Shown here piece by piece: positions 1 to 12,549 of a stretch of 64,000 bases of DNA. Both the position numbers and the translations under genes were made by a program. The stretch lies in assembly GCA_025766275.1 (NCBI GenBank), contig JAFKAC010000006.1:2170001-2234000 (forward strand). The letters are read 5' to 3'. Source of the DNA: Lactarius indigo (Eukaryota; Basidiomycota; Agaricomycetes; Russulales; Russulaceae). Position 1 is the first letter of the stretch. The number at the start of each line of letters is the position of its first letter. A model generated the notes under the pieces. It was not told the DNA's origin, made no database searches, and saw nothing but the letters and a program-made list of their open reading frames with translations.

Positions 1-1534
1 GTGCTCATGGTCCATGGACCCCCGCGCGCAGAGACAGGATGGGTCGTGTGAGTAAACAACGGAGAATACGGAGGACCTGAGTACTCACTGCATTGGGACG
101 TTTGACCCTGACGGTGAGGTAGGTGTATTAAAAATGGGGGCCAATGGCATCGCTCACAATGAGACGAGGGAACGCGCGGCAAAAATCGAGGCGTTTGAAC
201 TACTGGTCCGACGATGCCCGCTTCATAGCCGTAGCGATAAGCCTGAGGGTTTGGTGAGGTTGCCTTTACGTACAGAGTAGTCGGCTGCTTCGTAGGACCA
301 GTCTTGTATTGTATACCAGGATACAAATGGTAATTTCTTTATAAAACGTACGTGAAGAACGTGCTCCGCCGGCACCAGCGGGTGCAGGAAGCTCCATTCC
401 CTGGGCCTGCAAACGAGAACACTGCGCTAGTCCATTTGATTATCAGTGAGAGCAGCATTCTCGATGCACGCGTGTGTCACGTGAAGGCTAAAGGGGGCCA
501 TGCAGCACGAAGGGAAACGCAAGTAGAGGTGCTGAAAGAGTTATAGTTCAAGGGTGCTAGCGAAAAACCATAGAAGAGAAAGCAGGACGACGCGTTGATG
601 GAAGGAGATTGAGTGGAGCCACGAACATAGGTGTGCTAAGCAGAAGCCAATGTGCCAGCTCACCAGGAAAGCCTGTATCACTGATTACGAATAGTCGCCG
701 TGACCTTAATGGGATTTACCCAGGTGATGGCTTGTCGCTGAGTGTGAGTTCGTGAACGCGTGAAGCTGTGAAGAGTGGATAGGAAGTGTACTAAAATGGT
801 GTTACTGCTGAACGCGCTGAACTGTTGCTAGTGAGCACGTTGAAGTATGAACATATATGAACACGCGCACTGAGTAGGAAGCGTACCATAAGCGGTGTTA
901 TTGTCGTCGAACACGTGTCGGAAATTCTGGAGAGGATATGTAATTTGATGTAATCGCCCACTTCCACCGGCGTGTGGGAAGTATGCGATTTGTCAATCGC
1001 TATCGAAGATGGGTTTGTAACCATAAACAGGTCCTGAAATCCTGTTTGTAACAACGATTTTAATTGAAGCAACAATTATAAGTTTGTTATAATTCTGATT
1101 TCGATTACGGGAACGATTATGAGTTGTCAGGAGTTAGCACTACTAGTCAGCTGTGATAATAATTTCGGTTACAACAAGAACCAATTGTGAACCCTTTCCT
1201 GATTTTGCGACAGGCTGGGCGTAGAGAAGACAGGAAGACTAGAAGAAGTGAGGGTGTGAACCAGAAATGGTGTTATTGCTGAACGTTGAACCAATGCGTT
1301 GAACACGTGCACTGGCAGCAGGGAAGACTTCTGATGGCGTTACCAGAGCCTGAGATAGTGTGCCGGGGAGAGTGAAGCACTGAACTTGAAGTGATAGCAC
1401 TGGTGAAGCCCAAGGACAGTGGTTCGGCATGACGGTCATGAGTATCGTCTCAAGGGGTTGGACTTAGGTGGAATCACAATATGGATCGACTTTTAAAACA
1501 GAAAAACCCGAAACTAGCGAAATTTTAATCCAAA
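1..1534. other. Gene-free, degenerate sequence
   Basis: I see no supportable gene. Open frames are short and have no recognisable motif. Two loosely similar stretches, near 790-840 and 1262-1310, share a segment beginning AAATGGTGTTA followed by TGCTGAACG, which suggests remnants of an old dispersed repeat. The stretch ends where similarity to the copy at 39062 begins. Confidence 0.4.
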
Positions 1535-3179
1535 TATCTAGTTCTGGCAGCCAGAAATCCGTGGGGGTGCTTTTGTTGTCGCAACCATCTGTCGGTAGTT
1601 ACCCCAAGATGTTGACGGGTACCAGTACCGATACCGACTGCCCCTCCGCTAGGAATAGTATTCATGGTATCTATTGCCAATGACACGTCTCACATCTACC
1701 CAGACAACCAATATCGATAAATAAAATTCCGGGACATTTACACCAAATATACCATGGCATCGCTGTGCGTCGAGTTCTTAGCGGAAACAACGGCAACATA
1801 CTAATGAATGGCAAATCCCAATCAAACAGAAACAGCAGCAATATGGGATGACACATCCGAGTCCATCCTGGAAATACAAACCCATCGAGTCAGCCGCACA
1901 TAGGCAAGCGACACGCATTGGCGCATTACCTGGCATGATCCCCCCCGCAGTCGTTCAGGCTTTCTACTCCGGGCTGCATTGTCGTTGGACCCCACGACCA
2001 TTCCTGCGCCTGTGCTCGGCTGAACATTTGTTATTTCTAGTGTTTGCGACGACTCGTTGTGGCATGTATGTGCGGTGGGAGGATATGCAATGTTGGCGGG
2101 AGGCATTATTCTAAACAAGGAGATGAAAGTAAGGTTGTGAACGAGTGGGGCGAATCGGGGTTGAGCATGTCCGTGGAGTGTTTATAAGTTTTAATTAACA
2201 CAGGAGGCTTGCCTGATGTACGTGCAGCATCGGCGCATTGTCACGCCTATCTTTGCCGCGATACCCGGGAGGTCCCATCTGGAGGCCCTGCATGCTTCCT
2301 CGAGTGCCCATCTCGGGCTCAGGTTGCAGGATTCTTGTGAGACCACACGAAGATCAGCTTCGCATCCTAGAGAACGTTTTCAGAGAAGCAACGGTACGCG
2401 TGGAGTGGAGTACTTGGGCTTGTTCCGGGCTCAAGTTGGAGAAGAGATAGAGAAATTATGTAAGGTTTGAGGCCTTTCGAGCCTCAAGTTGAAGCTCCAA
2501 CGCCGCAATGGAACTGTACTATCACTATGGCCACCGTTACGACTGGCATATTGTCCATTGGTAGTGACACATAGGCAATGGTACCGGGCACGAAGTGTAC
2601 CCATGTAGACAGCGGTATTTCGTAGTAAGAGCTAGAGCACGTCTCGTGACCCCTCTCGTAATCGACCCCTATAGACCCGGCGTTGTTTACGACCAAACAA
2701 AGGCCGTGTGCATCGGCCCCACTGGCATCTAGTATTGAAGACGCTTTCGGCGTCCGACGACCAGTACTACCTATACAATACCAAAGGGACAGCTCGTATG
2801 TACACACTTTCATACTACATGTAGCTCACTGCGACCGTGGCAAGACTATATATGAGTGACTCGAGGCCCCGATCACTTGACGGATGATGCCAGTGCAATT
2901 CGGGAATCCTCGTCGTTCCATTGCTCGGGTCGTGGGTCCTTTTTCTTTAAAACATTTTTGTGCGCCTGCGGACAATAACTTTTAATAGCACTTCGGTTAA
3001 AATGCTGCTCGAGAATCGTATAGGAACCTTATAAGAGCAGCAATGAGTCTCGTGCCAGTGCCCAGCCTTGGGCCAAGCAGTGGCTCCTGGAATCCATCGC
3101 GTTACATAATGACATGCTCTTCCAAACTCCAACGCTCAGGCTGAAGGAACTTGGTTTCTGAGATATTCTCACATGGAAG

Positions 3180-3440
3180 ACATAAATGTACGGGACTCAG
3201 AACTCACCGGCTGTGTCACATGGGCGCTAGTGCAGGGCGCAAAGTTCTATTATCACATACTCGAGCAAACCGCGCCCAAGACTTGTCACAATGGAGCAAC
3301 ATGGATGGTGTGCGGTGATGTACAGGGCGCTCTGAGTTTTTTTTGTTTCCACACCTCCCCTATAGCGCTTCCAAAGCCTTCCATGCTTGCACAAATTAAA
3401 CAGCGCAATCATCTCCGAAAACACTTCCGGTTCGTCAATC
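3180..3440 (-). repeat. Degenerate dispersed repeat, similar to 13620-13800
   Basis: On the minus strand both stretches translate to similar short frames (shared EVFS, a CxHG segment, then ITxxHPxC). On the plus strand they share GCGCAAAGTTC, CTCGAGC and CGGTGATGT in order. This looks like remnants of one mobile or repetitive sequence with no intact gene; the parent element is unknown. Confidence 0.35.
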
Positions 3441-5156
3441 AATCATGCATCCATGCCTGGCGATACGATGCGACCTGTTCCACAGTCACCACTGGTACAC
3501 AAGTCTACCTCGATTCATATCTACAATCACTTCATTCTCCGGTATTTCTTCGTCAAACCTCCGTGTCATGTTTATGTGATTGACCAACGACCCATAATGT
3601 TAATAGCAGCCAGTTCTACTACGTGTAGCACCGTCGACGGAGTTCAAACCGCGTGACCCTTTAGAGCAACCCACTACATTTGCATTGATCCGCATGTTTC
3701 TAAAACGTAGCCCAAAAGAATGCCAATTCATCCTCCACAGAAGAGAGGCCTCGAGGTGCTTTGAGCCCGTAAAACTCCGCACGCAAGCTCCTTGAGATAG
3801 GTCATCCGATAAGCGCTGACCGTGACTGTTTGGAATGGCGCGGGAAAAGCGGTCATGTGCGCGAACAATTCTGTAAACGCACAACGGTGACTTGGCTGCA
3901 TCACTTCTTATCACTACCGGTAGCTGTGATTCTAAGTTCTTGATTGACACGTTTATGGGTTATGCTGGCAGATACCCATGTTCGGTCGATGGCCTGAAGT
4001 TTGGCTGACCGCGTTCGAATTAAAACCCACCTCTCATTGGCAGGCTCCTGGTTCGTCGTATTTTTCTTTTCCCATTTGTCTCGATATCACATTTTATCAG
4101 AAATGGCCTCACACAAAGCAAATATGGCTGACGACGATGACGAAACTCAGACCCTTAATGCATCGCAACTTGAGGACAAGACAGAGGCTCTAAGCGGTCT
4201 GTTGACTTTCTGTCTGATGAATCGTATTCTCATTCGTGTCACAGGACTGACCTACGGAGGCTCTTTTGGAAGGCCGTGGTTGAGAGACCTCACGGACTCG
4301 GAAATAGAGGAACAGGATAAAAAGATGGTCGAGAGGTGGAAGGGAGAAGCGGACAGCGCCCTCATATTTGTATGTGCCTGTCTCACAATCCTCTGCACCA
4401 TATTCCCTTCTAAGACCGGTGTCTAAGGCTGGCCTGTTCTCGGCTGTCATCATGGTCTCCTTTGTTGAAAGCTACAAATGGTTACTATCTCCCGATTCAT
4501 CTGATCAGACCGTCAATCTACTCACTCAAATATCTGGACAACTATCCAACGCCTCCAAGGAGGCATTCCTCGAGAACATCGCAGTTAAGAGCGGCCCTTC
4601 AGTCCGGTCAACGACTGCCTTCCTGGTCAATCTCACATGGTTCAGCAGTATGGCGCTCTGCTTTTCTTGCTCTGTTGGCGCGACATTGATCCAACAGTGG
4701 GCCCGACGGTATCTGGTGCTCACGCAGGGACAGGGACCCGAGCGGATGGATTTGCGAACGTTTTTACTCAATGGCGTTAGAAGATTTCAGGTGGAGCGAA
4801 CCATCCAGTTGATGGGCATCTCCTTGCACTCATCCATCCTACTCTACGCCGTGGGCGTTCTGAGGTTTATTCTGGACATCAACACGGCGCTCGGGTTCAC
4901 TGCCCTCGGCATTTGCATGGTGCTCGGTCTCATGTACTCAATTGTTACGTTTCTACCCCTCTTTTTCCTTGATTGCCCATATAGCACACCCTGGACGGCA
5001 TTCGTGTGGCGCACAACCCATCTTATCTTTTTGCAATGTTTTGGACCATTCGATTCATGGGGGACCTATTTCACGATCCCTTGTCGAAATACCGGCACGT
5101 GGGCGGGTCTCGTGGGCCTGCACGGTGGAGGGACATGCTTGTTTGTCACTGGCAAG

Positions 5157-5206
5157 GGCGCGGACCGTGTTTTTTTTTTTTTTTTTTTGAACGCGCGGAC
5201 CGTGTT
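5157..5206. repeat. T19 tract between 13-bp direct repeats
   Basis: GCGCGGACCGTGT occurs directly before and again just after a run of 19 T (5170-5188) plus GAAC. The matching site in copy B, near 42432-42448, has one copy and no T run. This is what a very short minus-strand retro-insertion, a poly(A) tail with target-site duplication, would leave. Replication slippage is the alternative. Confidence 0.5.
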
Positions 5207-5212
5207 GTCTTA

Positions 5213-5240
5213 CAGCTGGTTCCATATCGATTGTCCCCTG
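5213..5240 (+). repeat. Left terminal inverted repeat of element A
   Basis: Perfect inverted match to 9541-9568, starting CAG next to TA. Weaker inverted similarity continues inward (CCATTTT and AGGCGG occur on both sides with a small offset). Confidence 0.9.
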
Positions 5241-5900
5241 GTGACCATTTTTTGGACATAGGCGGGGTTTTAATGGGTCACTCCGCCATCATGCCGAGTA
5301 TTTTTCACACAGAAAGTAATTGTGGTAATTAAAAAATGAATTTATACAATCCACTTATCGTTTTCAAGACTAAGTCGTGCGATGTCGCACAACACAGAAG
5401 TGCTCCCCGTCATGACTACCTCGGTCTGCTCGGAACAAAAGCAATTCCGACGGGATAGGATAACTATTCATATTGAGCACAGGTATTACAAGCGTATGGT
5501 TGTCAGGAAGAGATGCTGTAAGTCGGTAGCTATGAGTTGCGCGCGCGACGCGAAACTTTGAAGGAATCGCTGTCGGGGGATCGTGCGTAGAGCCTGGACA
5601 AAGGATTCATCCGGTCAGCTTCGAGATACATACATTGGCTTGGTAACACAGGGAATGGATGCACCATGATACAAGATAGGCCGCACATTGCACAGCTTGG
5701 ATCGCCCGGCTAGTGCGGCTTGCGTTGTCAATGGTAGCCCGTCGCTGCCCTCGTTGGTAGGATATATGGGGGTCGACACGGGGCGCCAGCAGGTAACGAT
5801 GGGCAAGAGGTAGGGGACGAGCGACTGTGCAGCACAGAAAGCTTCAGAGTGCGGAATATAAGAATGGGCATCTTGAAACCAGAAGGGGTCAGAAACTCGA

Positions 5901-8029
5901 ATGCCTCCCACCACTCGTCGTCAACGCAAGAATGCACGTACTGAAGATGGCCGGTCCAAGAGACCACAATCCCGCGTGCGTAAGGTCACTTTGCGTGTGT
6001 CGCAGCCGTCTGCTCCCGACACACCTGCGGCAATACCTGTGCCACCACCATTGCCGCTGCCGCCACCTGAGGTCCATCGCCAACCTCAAACTCCTCCACT
6101 ACCGCATCTGCCGCCTCCGCACCTGCCGCCTACTATGGGCCTTCCTATTCCAAACGATGGTCAGCACACTTCGGTCGGTCCACCTACATATGCGCATCCC
6201 TACAGCGGGATGTTCTATCCTCCGGGATACCCACCACCCCCACACCACCCCTATGGTGCCAGCATCGGTGCTGCACCCCTTCAGCCGTGGGGTTATCCCC
6301 CATACCCCACGGCTCCTCCCCCGGCTCCTTTCCTGGCGCATCTAGTAGCCACCCATCGTACCGCCGCTGGAGATGAAGACCTACTTACCCGTGAGGCACG
6401 TGGTCATGTGGGTCACGACATTCCTAGGCGTTGGGATAAGAGCGGGGCTGGTGGGGATGTGAATGCGAATGTTGCTGCCCTGCCCTCGACTGTGGGCGCT
6501 CGGTCAGGGAGATCCTATCCAAACAAGGAGGTTAGCAGTGGAGGTAAGCGTCACGTACCTTCACGATGAGATTTGTTGCTGATTGCTTGAAGTGTGGCAG
6601 TTCCAGATTGAGGTGGTCGACAACCACATCAAACACACGTTCACGGCTCAAACAGACATGAAGTGGAAGGATTTCCTCAATGAGGTGCATCAATACTTCG
6701 ACGCGCCTCGTAGTGAGGTGAAGATAGCGTTCCGGATCAGTGGAGAGCCGGGCACGATGTCAAGTCTTGCATCCGAGGAGGAGTGGACCAACGCAATTGT
6801 CCGACTGCAGGAAAAAGTGAAGTCAGCACGGACGCGTGCCGTGTCGATGGAAATCAAGAATATGGTCAGTCGGGCGGCATATAATGAAGAAAAAAAAGCT
6901 TACCGTTGAATGCTTGCAGCACGAGTCTGCACGCACGAGAGTGAGGGCGCGCGGATACCGAAAGGGGAAGGAGAAACGCAGTCGTGAAGACGATGTTCCT
7001 CCGGAGCTGACCCCGGAAATGAGAAGTCAGCTGGACTGCCTTCTGGAGCTACAACAGCATCTCCTATGCCAAGCGCACTCCAAGCCGGGAAAGAAGACAT
7101 TTTGTCTGATCAGACCAAGGGGAGAAAATGTGAAAGACGGACATAAAGAGTTGACCCATGAAGAGATGACCCTGTGGGCAAAGGAAATGGTGAGCACCGC
7201 GAACTCGAGCGAGCGACAACTCACCGGTCTGTAGTCACTTAGAAACGCGACGATAAACGCCCCACCGAACACCAAGATACTTGACCGTCCAGCTACAAAG
7301 AAAACCCGCACCATGCATGCAAAGCCCGAGGTACATGTGTCCGTCAACATCATGCCCACACCAGGAGCAGGGAGCTCTGCGGTGCAAGCAACATATGTTG
7401 TCTCGGGCTCGTCGTCACCTACTCCAGGTCCATCACGTCTCGTTGATATCAGCGATGAATCGCCACGCACCATACCGTCAAGTGCGCCAGAGCCCAGTGT
7501 GCCGGGACCTACACAAGCACAGGATCCACGCCCATCACGCCTTCTGGTCCTTCTTGATTGCATGGCAGAACTGAGGGTACCGACAGTGAAGGAGCTGCTA
7601 ATGCTCATGGACGCTCACGCCCCGGCTGTTGGCCGGAAGTACATGGATCTATGTGAAGAGTTAACAGATCTCAAACAGTACGATGTGGTGGATGTGTACT
7701 CACTACCCATCGAACTCCTTGCGTCATTTGGGTGGCTTCGCCAAGATAGCGCCCGGTGCATCCACGAGTATTGCAGGGACAAGCTCCTTGTTCCTCTTGG
7801 TTTCATGGAGGCAACGAGCAGCGACGAAAACGACTCACTTTCAACTCCACAGGTTATAGCGCCCGACTTGGGGGAATGTCAATCCGCCAAAGAAGAGACT
7901 GTTGACAGTGACAAAGTGAGCATATACGAGGAGACCGAAGATGCGATGAGCATGGGGAAAGAAGAGGACGACGAAGAGGACGAGGAGGAGGACAACGGTT
8001 ACTATAGGGCGACATCGTATGAGGTGTGA
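5901..8029 (+). CDS. Transposon accessory protein, SAM-like and possible beta-grasp regions
   Basis: Exons 5901-6530, 6601-6864, 6920-7189 and 7235-8029 join in phase 0 to give 652 aa. The start MPPTTRRQRK matches the MPPRARR start of the sister gene at 38446. In order: a basic N-terminus; a Pro/Tyr-rich low-complexity region (about residues 40-150); residues 211-298, with strand-turn patterning and a WKDFLNEVHQYF motif that may be a beta-grasp fold; residues 299-388, basic then ending in EEMTLWAKEM; a PTPGAG linker; a region around residues 500-580 whose leucine pattern and LLASFGWLRQDSAR resemble a SAM domain; and an acidic tail rich in E and D. I know no named family or function. It lies tail to tail with the transposase inside the same inverted repeats, and the pair recurs in element B. 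A role in transposition, complex assembly or target choice is therefore inferred. The first intron uses a GTTAGC donor, chosen because the sister gene joins at the same residue. Confidence 0.75.
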
Positions 8030-8229
8030 GGTAGCTTTGTCAGCTATCCCACACTCCCGCACGTGCCCATGGTCGGTAGCTTTTTCCTCCAATGTGTGGT
8101 TTTGATGCACCCGTGCCATGTACCGTGTAGTTTATAACACGTCGAATTCAGCATGTTTCATAGTTCTCCAGCCGAGTGACCACCAGCAGTCATCTATTCG
8201 TGTGCATAACAAGCGGAAGATACAAAAAT

Positions 8230-9318
8230 CTAAGGAGCGGACTGGTACCCGCAATGGCTGTACCAGCCCTTTGCATCGCTCGATGTGACAGAATAGACAG
8301 CATCCCAGAATGCCTTGTAAATCGTGCGATTATTGTCCGACTCGAGTTCTGCGTTGACACGAGCACGATTTGCACGTAGCCAGGCTTTGATAGATGAAAA
8401 TGCCAGCTCAATCGGGTTGAGGTCTGGTGAATATGCAGGGAGGTAAATAAGGCGTGCACCGTGTCCCTCAACCAGTTCACGAATCCCGGCCACCTTGTGT
8501 ATTGAGGCATTGTCGACGATGAGAACCGAATTGGGCAATGGCCATGCATTCATGCGCAGAAGGAGGCCTTGAATGAATTGACGAAAGATGTCGCCTGTAA
8601 CAGCGTTCTCAACGACCTCGAGGTGTAAGATTCCATCAAGGGAAAGAGCGGGTAATATTGAAAATTTGGTGCCACGCAGGAAAAACTCGCACCGGCGAGC
8701 ACGCTCGCCACGGAGTGACCACGCATATGGCCTCCTCAAAGTAAGTCGATTGAAATGGCTCTCGTCCGCAAAGACGAGTTGTTCTGGGCGAAAATGGGCA
8801 GCAATGAGGGCTATATACTCTTGGCGGTCTTGCTCGTTTCGTTCAAGAGCGCTGCGTGTAACCTATTGTTGATGTTATGAGAATCAATGAGGTCATTAGA
8901 TGAAGACGCACCATTTTCATTGTGTACCCCTCCCTCTCAAGTGAACGCATGACCGTCTGGCGTGATACTTCGACGTTGCATACTTCCCGAAGTGCTGTCT
9001 GCAGCTCCACGAGTGCAATGTCGGGCTGGCGCTCAACGGAATCGAGGAGAAACTTCAACACTCAACAGTGAGACAACAACCGGAACTGAAATGTCACATA
9101 CACACCTTTACGTGTATACCAGTGAGCAGGCGTGGCCGACCAACGTCAATTGGTGTCACAGTTGATAGGCCTCCTGTTCTGCGATATGTACTGCGAAACC
9201 TCTTGATTGTCCGTGTACTGATCCCTGTGAGATCGTGGATTTCTGAGTCGGACAATCCCTGAAGAGACATCGATAGGGCTGTCTCTTTGAGGTCATTGGA
9301 GATGTGCCGGCGGACCAT
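8230..9318 (-). CDS. Tc1/mariner-like DDE transposase (element A)
   Basis: Minus-strand exons 9106-9318, 8912-9052 and 8230-8862 join in phase to 328 aa with no stop. The N-terminus (MVRRHISNDLKE onward) is a helix-turn-helix with a TGIS turn. A second helical unit follows (VERQPDIALVELQ), then the DDE_3-type catalytic core. Its motifs are VFADESHFN (first D), LIVDNASIHK (second D) and SPDLNPIELAF (catalytic E 34 residues after the second D, as in Tc1-type DD34E enzymes). It would cut element A at its CAG/CTG ends and reinsert at TA. Intron positions match those of the sister at 14750-15828, and the two proteins are clearly related but well diverged. All catalytic residues are present, so activity is possible. 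Confidence 0.9.
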
Positions 9319-9540
9319 TGTTGAGGGATGCTAACAGCCAGGGTGCGAGGAGGGTCACTGAAATTGCACAGATGCCGAGCGTGGCAATGCAGGTGGCCAC
9401 CGATAACCCCAATTTTTGCAAGATAGCTATTCCATAACCCCAGTTCTGCGAGATAACCTAATTTCCTGAGAATTTCTCCCTCTACTTAATTATGAACCCC
9501 GCTCTTCAGTTTTGGAGGTCCGCCTGTGTTCTCAAAATGG

Positions 9541-9568
9541 CAGGGGACAATCGATATGGAACCAGCTG
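9541..9568 (-). repeat. Right terminal inverted repeat of element A
   Basis: Exact reverse complement of 5213-5240, followed by TA at 9569-9570. Just inside it, around 9489-9535, the sequence matches (inverted) 14480-14525 of element B, which marks the conserved region upstream of the transposase. Confidence 0.9.
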
Positions 9569-12549
9569 TACTAATCTTTGCTATGTTAGCGCGCACATGA
9601 CACATCGCCTTATCCCCACCTCCACAATTCTTGTCAGCGCCACTCGAGTTCGACTACTCTATTGTTGTTACATTTGGTTTTGCCTCCCTACTCGTGCTGT
9701 CATGAGGTCCCGACTCCGGAACGAGCTGATCGCGGGTGACACCTGTACCGCTTGAGCAGTTCGACGGGCTCTTCGTCGGCTTGAATGAAACACGACACCT
9801 AAATGTAGTTGAGGTTGGCAGCAAGAGTGACGCCGATAAAAAGATAGAAGGTGGGCAACAAACTAACCACTGGCAGGCTGAAGCCTCTGACATTTTTCAC
9901 ACAGATTATCTCCAACTTTTCGCAGGTCTCACGCAGACCGTCCGTGTCTTCTTTAGCGGTTCGTACAACCTGTCATGCGCATTGCCGACCTGACATTCGC
10001 TGCGATTGCTCAGGTGGGAACAGCTCTCATTACTTGTCCATCGTGGCCACCCTCGAAACGTGCAATGCTTCTGGCAAGCTGGTCATTCTGCGGAGTCAAA
10101 CCGGCTCACCTTACGGCGCGTCTGCACGCATCCCATTTATCATGCTACCTGGCCTGTTTACTGCTGGACAACTGGTAACGGTAACCCCTAAACCTACTGC
10201 CTTTTCGCTCCCCATATCGGAAGCCGATGAGCCCGATGCCTGGACGCCATCTCTGAAGCCTTTCAGCCTGAACGGACAACGCAAGCAGACCACCATCGAT
10301 CCAACTCTGGTAAGTTCTCCTTCCAGTTTATTTCATCTCTCCCGTTCCGTTTTTGTGTCTCGACTCGGATTGCCCTTACGTAACTTCGTCGCTCAAATCT
10401 CCCCCTTCTTTCTTACCTTTCTTCTCTGATTTAGATACTCTCTCCTGTACTCAAAGTCACGCCGCTTCTTGCTGAATCCAGAGTGCTTGTGTTGCCGCTT
10501 CTTCCCATTTTTTTCGTGTGAACCCGGTTCGAGTCAGGTCCGCACTTGCGATCAGTCTCGTCCCCCGTCGTCTCTCGTCGTCTCGCTGTCTCTGTCGACA
10601 TATGTTATCTTTCTCGTCATCTCGCTCTCGGTCTTGTGGTCTCCACATTCTCAGAAACTCTCCTTCCTCTTGGAGAACGAACATACCCCACCTTCGTTAA
10701 TAGGACACTGAGGTGTCCTCACAACGGCTCTCGCTGAAAACACCTCAGACAAGGAAGCTGAAAACATTGCCGCATGGGCATGGGCATACTCAGGGCATGT
10801 GTACTAGGGACCTTGGATCTCACCAAATAAATGCCCAAGCGACGTCTGCGGGTGTCTGAAGTGTCCGTTGTACCAGATAAAGGCGTACAAGCAGAGCTAA
10901 TTTCCCTGTCATCCTGTTCACCCCTTCCCAGGCCCCACATGAGTCATCGCCTTCAGGCTGAACAAGATACCACTGCCGGTATGATAGGACGATGTTTTGG
11001 CGCGTTGGTTGCAAAGAAGCTCGCAGCAGATGTCAGTTCACCCCATTCCTCGGGTGTTGGCGTCCGCGAGGCGGAGCTGACGTCCCTTAACTACGAGCAC
11101 GGAGGTGGAGTCTTTTCTTAACCAGCCTGGCACCGCCAGTCCCGCTAACATCATCTCCTTCACGCCGAGTAGGATGAACACCTTGGTCACCGAGAGGTTA
11201 CCGTCGGAAGTACTGGACATATTCCGAATGGCCGTCACATTCTCCTCGCGGAGGACTTCCTGATTCAACCGGATGAAGAGCAACTACTGAACCTGTTAGC
11301 TTCCTTCACGAGACATATTCCAACGCACGATATCGGAGAAGTTGTATGTGGGCAGTGACGTGCGACGGGCGAAAGGTGGTCTCTTAGGCGATGTCCGGAC
11401 CTGCTTGGATGACGGCGTTAGTGATCTCTGTCTGCGTCCATGTCCATCTATGATTCCGTGTCCGTGTTTCCTACTATCATGTCTCTTACTCTAACTACGC
11501 TTCCCCTTGAGTGAAGTCTATTACTCGCTATGGGTACCATAAACGGCGACGAGTTTTTCATCAGCTGTAATCAATGTAATTCCTGGTGTTTGTGCGATAA
11601 AAAATTAATCATCACCGCCAATTTCAAAGTTCAGAGCTTTGGCCCCCCACCACGGCCACCATGTGACCCTTGTGGGAGAAAATATTCGCGAACCAATGTA
11701 GATGGTTATGGAGTATAAGGATGAACACGTCGACCCAAGGAAAAGACGTAGACAAAAATAGAGGTGATAATCCGCAATACTGACTAATCGATGAGCAAAT
11801 CTGGAATCGATCTTGGAATTGATATGAAGACAAAGCATGCGGATAGAGGAGGACTTAGAGGATAATAGTATCAGTCCGAAGGCTGATACCGATTGTGAGA
11901 CCAGGCTCAAGGCCTTATATACAGGCAGTGTACACATGAGCGCGTATCAGAGGTATCTATAGGTGAACCGATGCGTGCTAGTACGTTAGATGACAGCGAG
12001 GCTCGGTGGCGTTGGTGTTGACGCTGAGGCAAGCGCCGAGGTGGCTGAGGCCAAGGCTGAGGCGTTCGTAGGTGTCGGACGAACGTAGGGCAGTACTGAT
12101 CCTTACACCAAGTGGCTTGTTTCTTTCGTGGATCCGATCAATTTTAGAGCATGACCCGCCCACGAACAATAAATTCGTTGATATTTTGTTTTTTTTTGAC
12201 ACACCCACTCCCCCTCTCTGTTCTGTCCACCCTTTTCGGTTTGTTGTCAACCACCTTACATCGCTTCTATCTGGACTAGGTAGATCTAGATGAGCTACGA
12301 GGATCTTTTTTAATCGTTGTGCACTCACTTAGGGTGCACATCACTCATGTCATTGATGGAAATCAGATGTGAAACACTAAAACGTACAGTTGGTCACCTT
12401 TTTTACAAATTTTGAAGCACTATACCAGTGCAAATCCCAAGGAAAGAACCGAATGGGGATATCCCAGCGTCACCAGAAACCAACGATAGGAAAAAAAATA
12501 ACTGAAATCGCATGCCCTCTAAGCTACATGTTCGGTGAGGCTATAGCTC
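9569..12549. repeat. Duplicated block, copy A, right part
   Basis: The segment is collinear with 42450-44395. About 9571-9690 and 10318-11416 match 42451-42575 and 42576-43656 closely; about 12372-12549 matches 44216-44395 (shared GCACTATACCAGTGCAAATC). About 9690-10318 is extra DNA in this copy. About 11417-12371 is replaced by unrelated, shorter DNA in copy B; it holds no gene I can support. Small open frames in the shared part are listed separately. Confidence 0.7.
10831..11121 (+). other. Conserved open frame in duplicated block (copy A)
   Basis: A 96-codon frame whose counterpart at 43095-43364 in copy B is nearly the same in length and ends identically (YEHGGGVFS). Both have MSEVSVV/RVSEVSVV near the start and a shared IGRCFGALVAKKL segment. 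No domain is recognised. Conservation may only reflect recent common ancestry of the repeat, since an opposite-strand frame (11038-11283 and 43293-43526) is conserved too. It could be part of a decayed DUF6535-type gene tail. Confidence 0.2.

Larger units (their letters stand above)
1535..5212. repeat. Duplicated block, copy A, left part
   Basis: This segment is collinear with 39062-42448. Matching stretches in the same order are about 1535-2440 with 39062-40110 (sharing TGCGGTGGGAGGA and nearby runs) and 3925-5210 with 40880-42448 (the DUF6535 gene and its 5' leader). The part between, about 2460-3920, is too diverged to align by eye and holds no gene I can support. Similarity stops at 5212, where element A begins, and resumes at 9569. 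The copies differ by many substitutions and indels, so the duplication, or independent insertion of a composite repeat, is old. Confidence 0.7.
4103..5261 (+). pseudogene. DUF6535-type membrane protein, frameshifted (copy A)
   Basis: Exons are 4103-4196, 4245-4369 and 4428 onward. Joins are in phase, and the second intron separates LIF from AGLFSA, the usual DUF6535 core. The core continues with ESYKWL, SSDQTV and LLTQIS, then an LIQQWARRY segment and several hydrophobic helices, so the ancestor was an Agaricomycete multi-pass membrane protein of unknown function. Compared with the paralogue at 41051-42133, one base is missing around 5028-5032. The frame therefore shifts and ends in an unrelated tail that runs through a 19-T tract to a stop at 5259-5261. 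The correct downstream frame is still readable just after the shift (around 5033-5160), which supports a pseudogene. The full-length relative at 48715 is about 860 aa, so this copy also lacks the long C-terminal part. Confidence 0.7.
5213..9568. mobile_element. Element A: two-gene Tc1/mariner-like transposon, TA-flanked
   Basis: The first 28 bases (5213-5240, starting CAGCTGGTTCC) are the exact reverse complement of the last 28 (9541-9568, ending GGAACCAGCTG). Both ends abut a TA dinucleotide (5211-5212 and 9569-9570), the Tc1/mariner target. The corresponding site in copy B of the surrounding block (near 42449-42450, TG instead of TA) is uninterrupted and gives the empty site. The 4356-bp element holds a 652-aa accessory gene on the plus strand and a DD34E transposase on the minus strand, tail to tail. 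Both frames are open, so the element may be recent. The 5213-5900 and 8030-8229 spacers hold no gene. Its sister is at 14441-39047. Confidence 0.9.

Noticed and set aside
7027..7608. A 193-codon minus-strand frame
   Set aside because: Shadow of the accessory gene's exons 3-4, crossing its intron.
9690..10318. Separate insertion in copy A of the duplicated block, perhaps a mobile element
   Set aside because: No inverted ends, target repeat or coding domain could be found; it may be a deletion in copy B instead.
10528..10560. tRNA-like GGTTCGAGTC segment (also near 42775)
   Set aside because: No anticodon or acceptor arm pairs around it, and it lies in the duplicated repeat.
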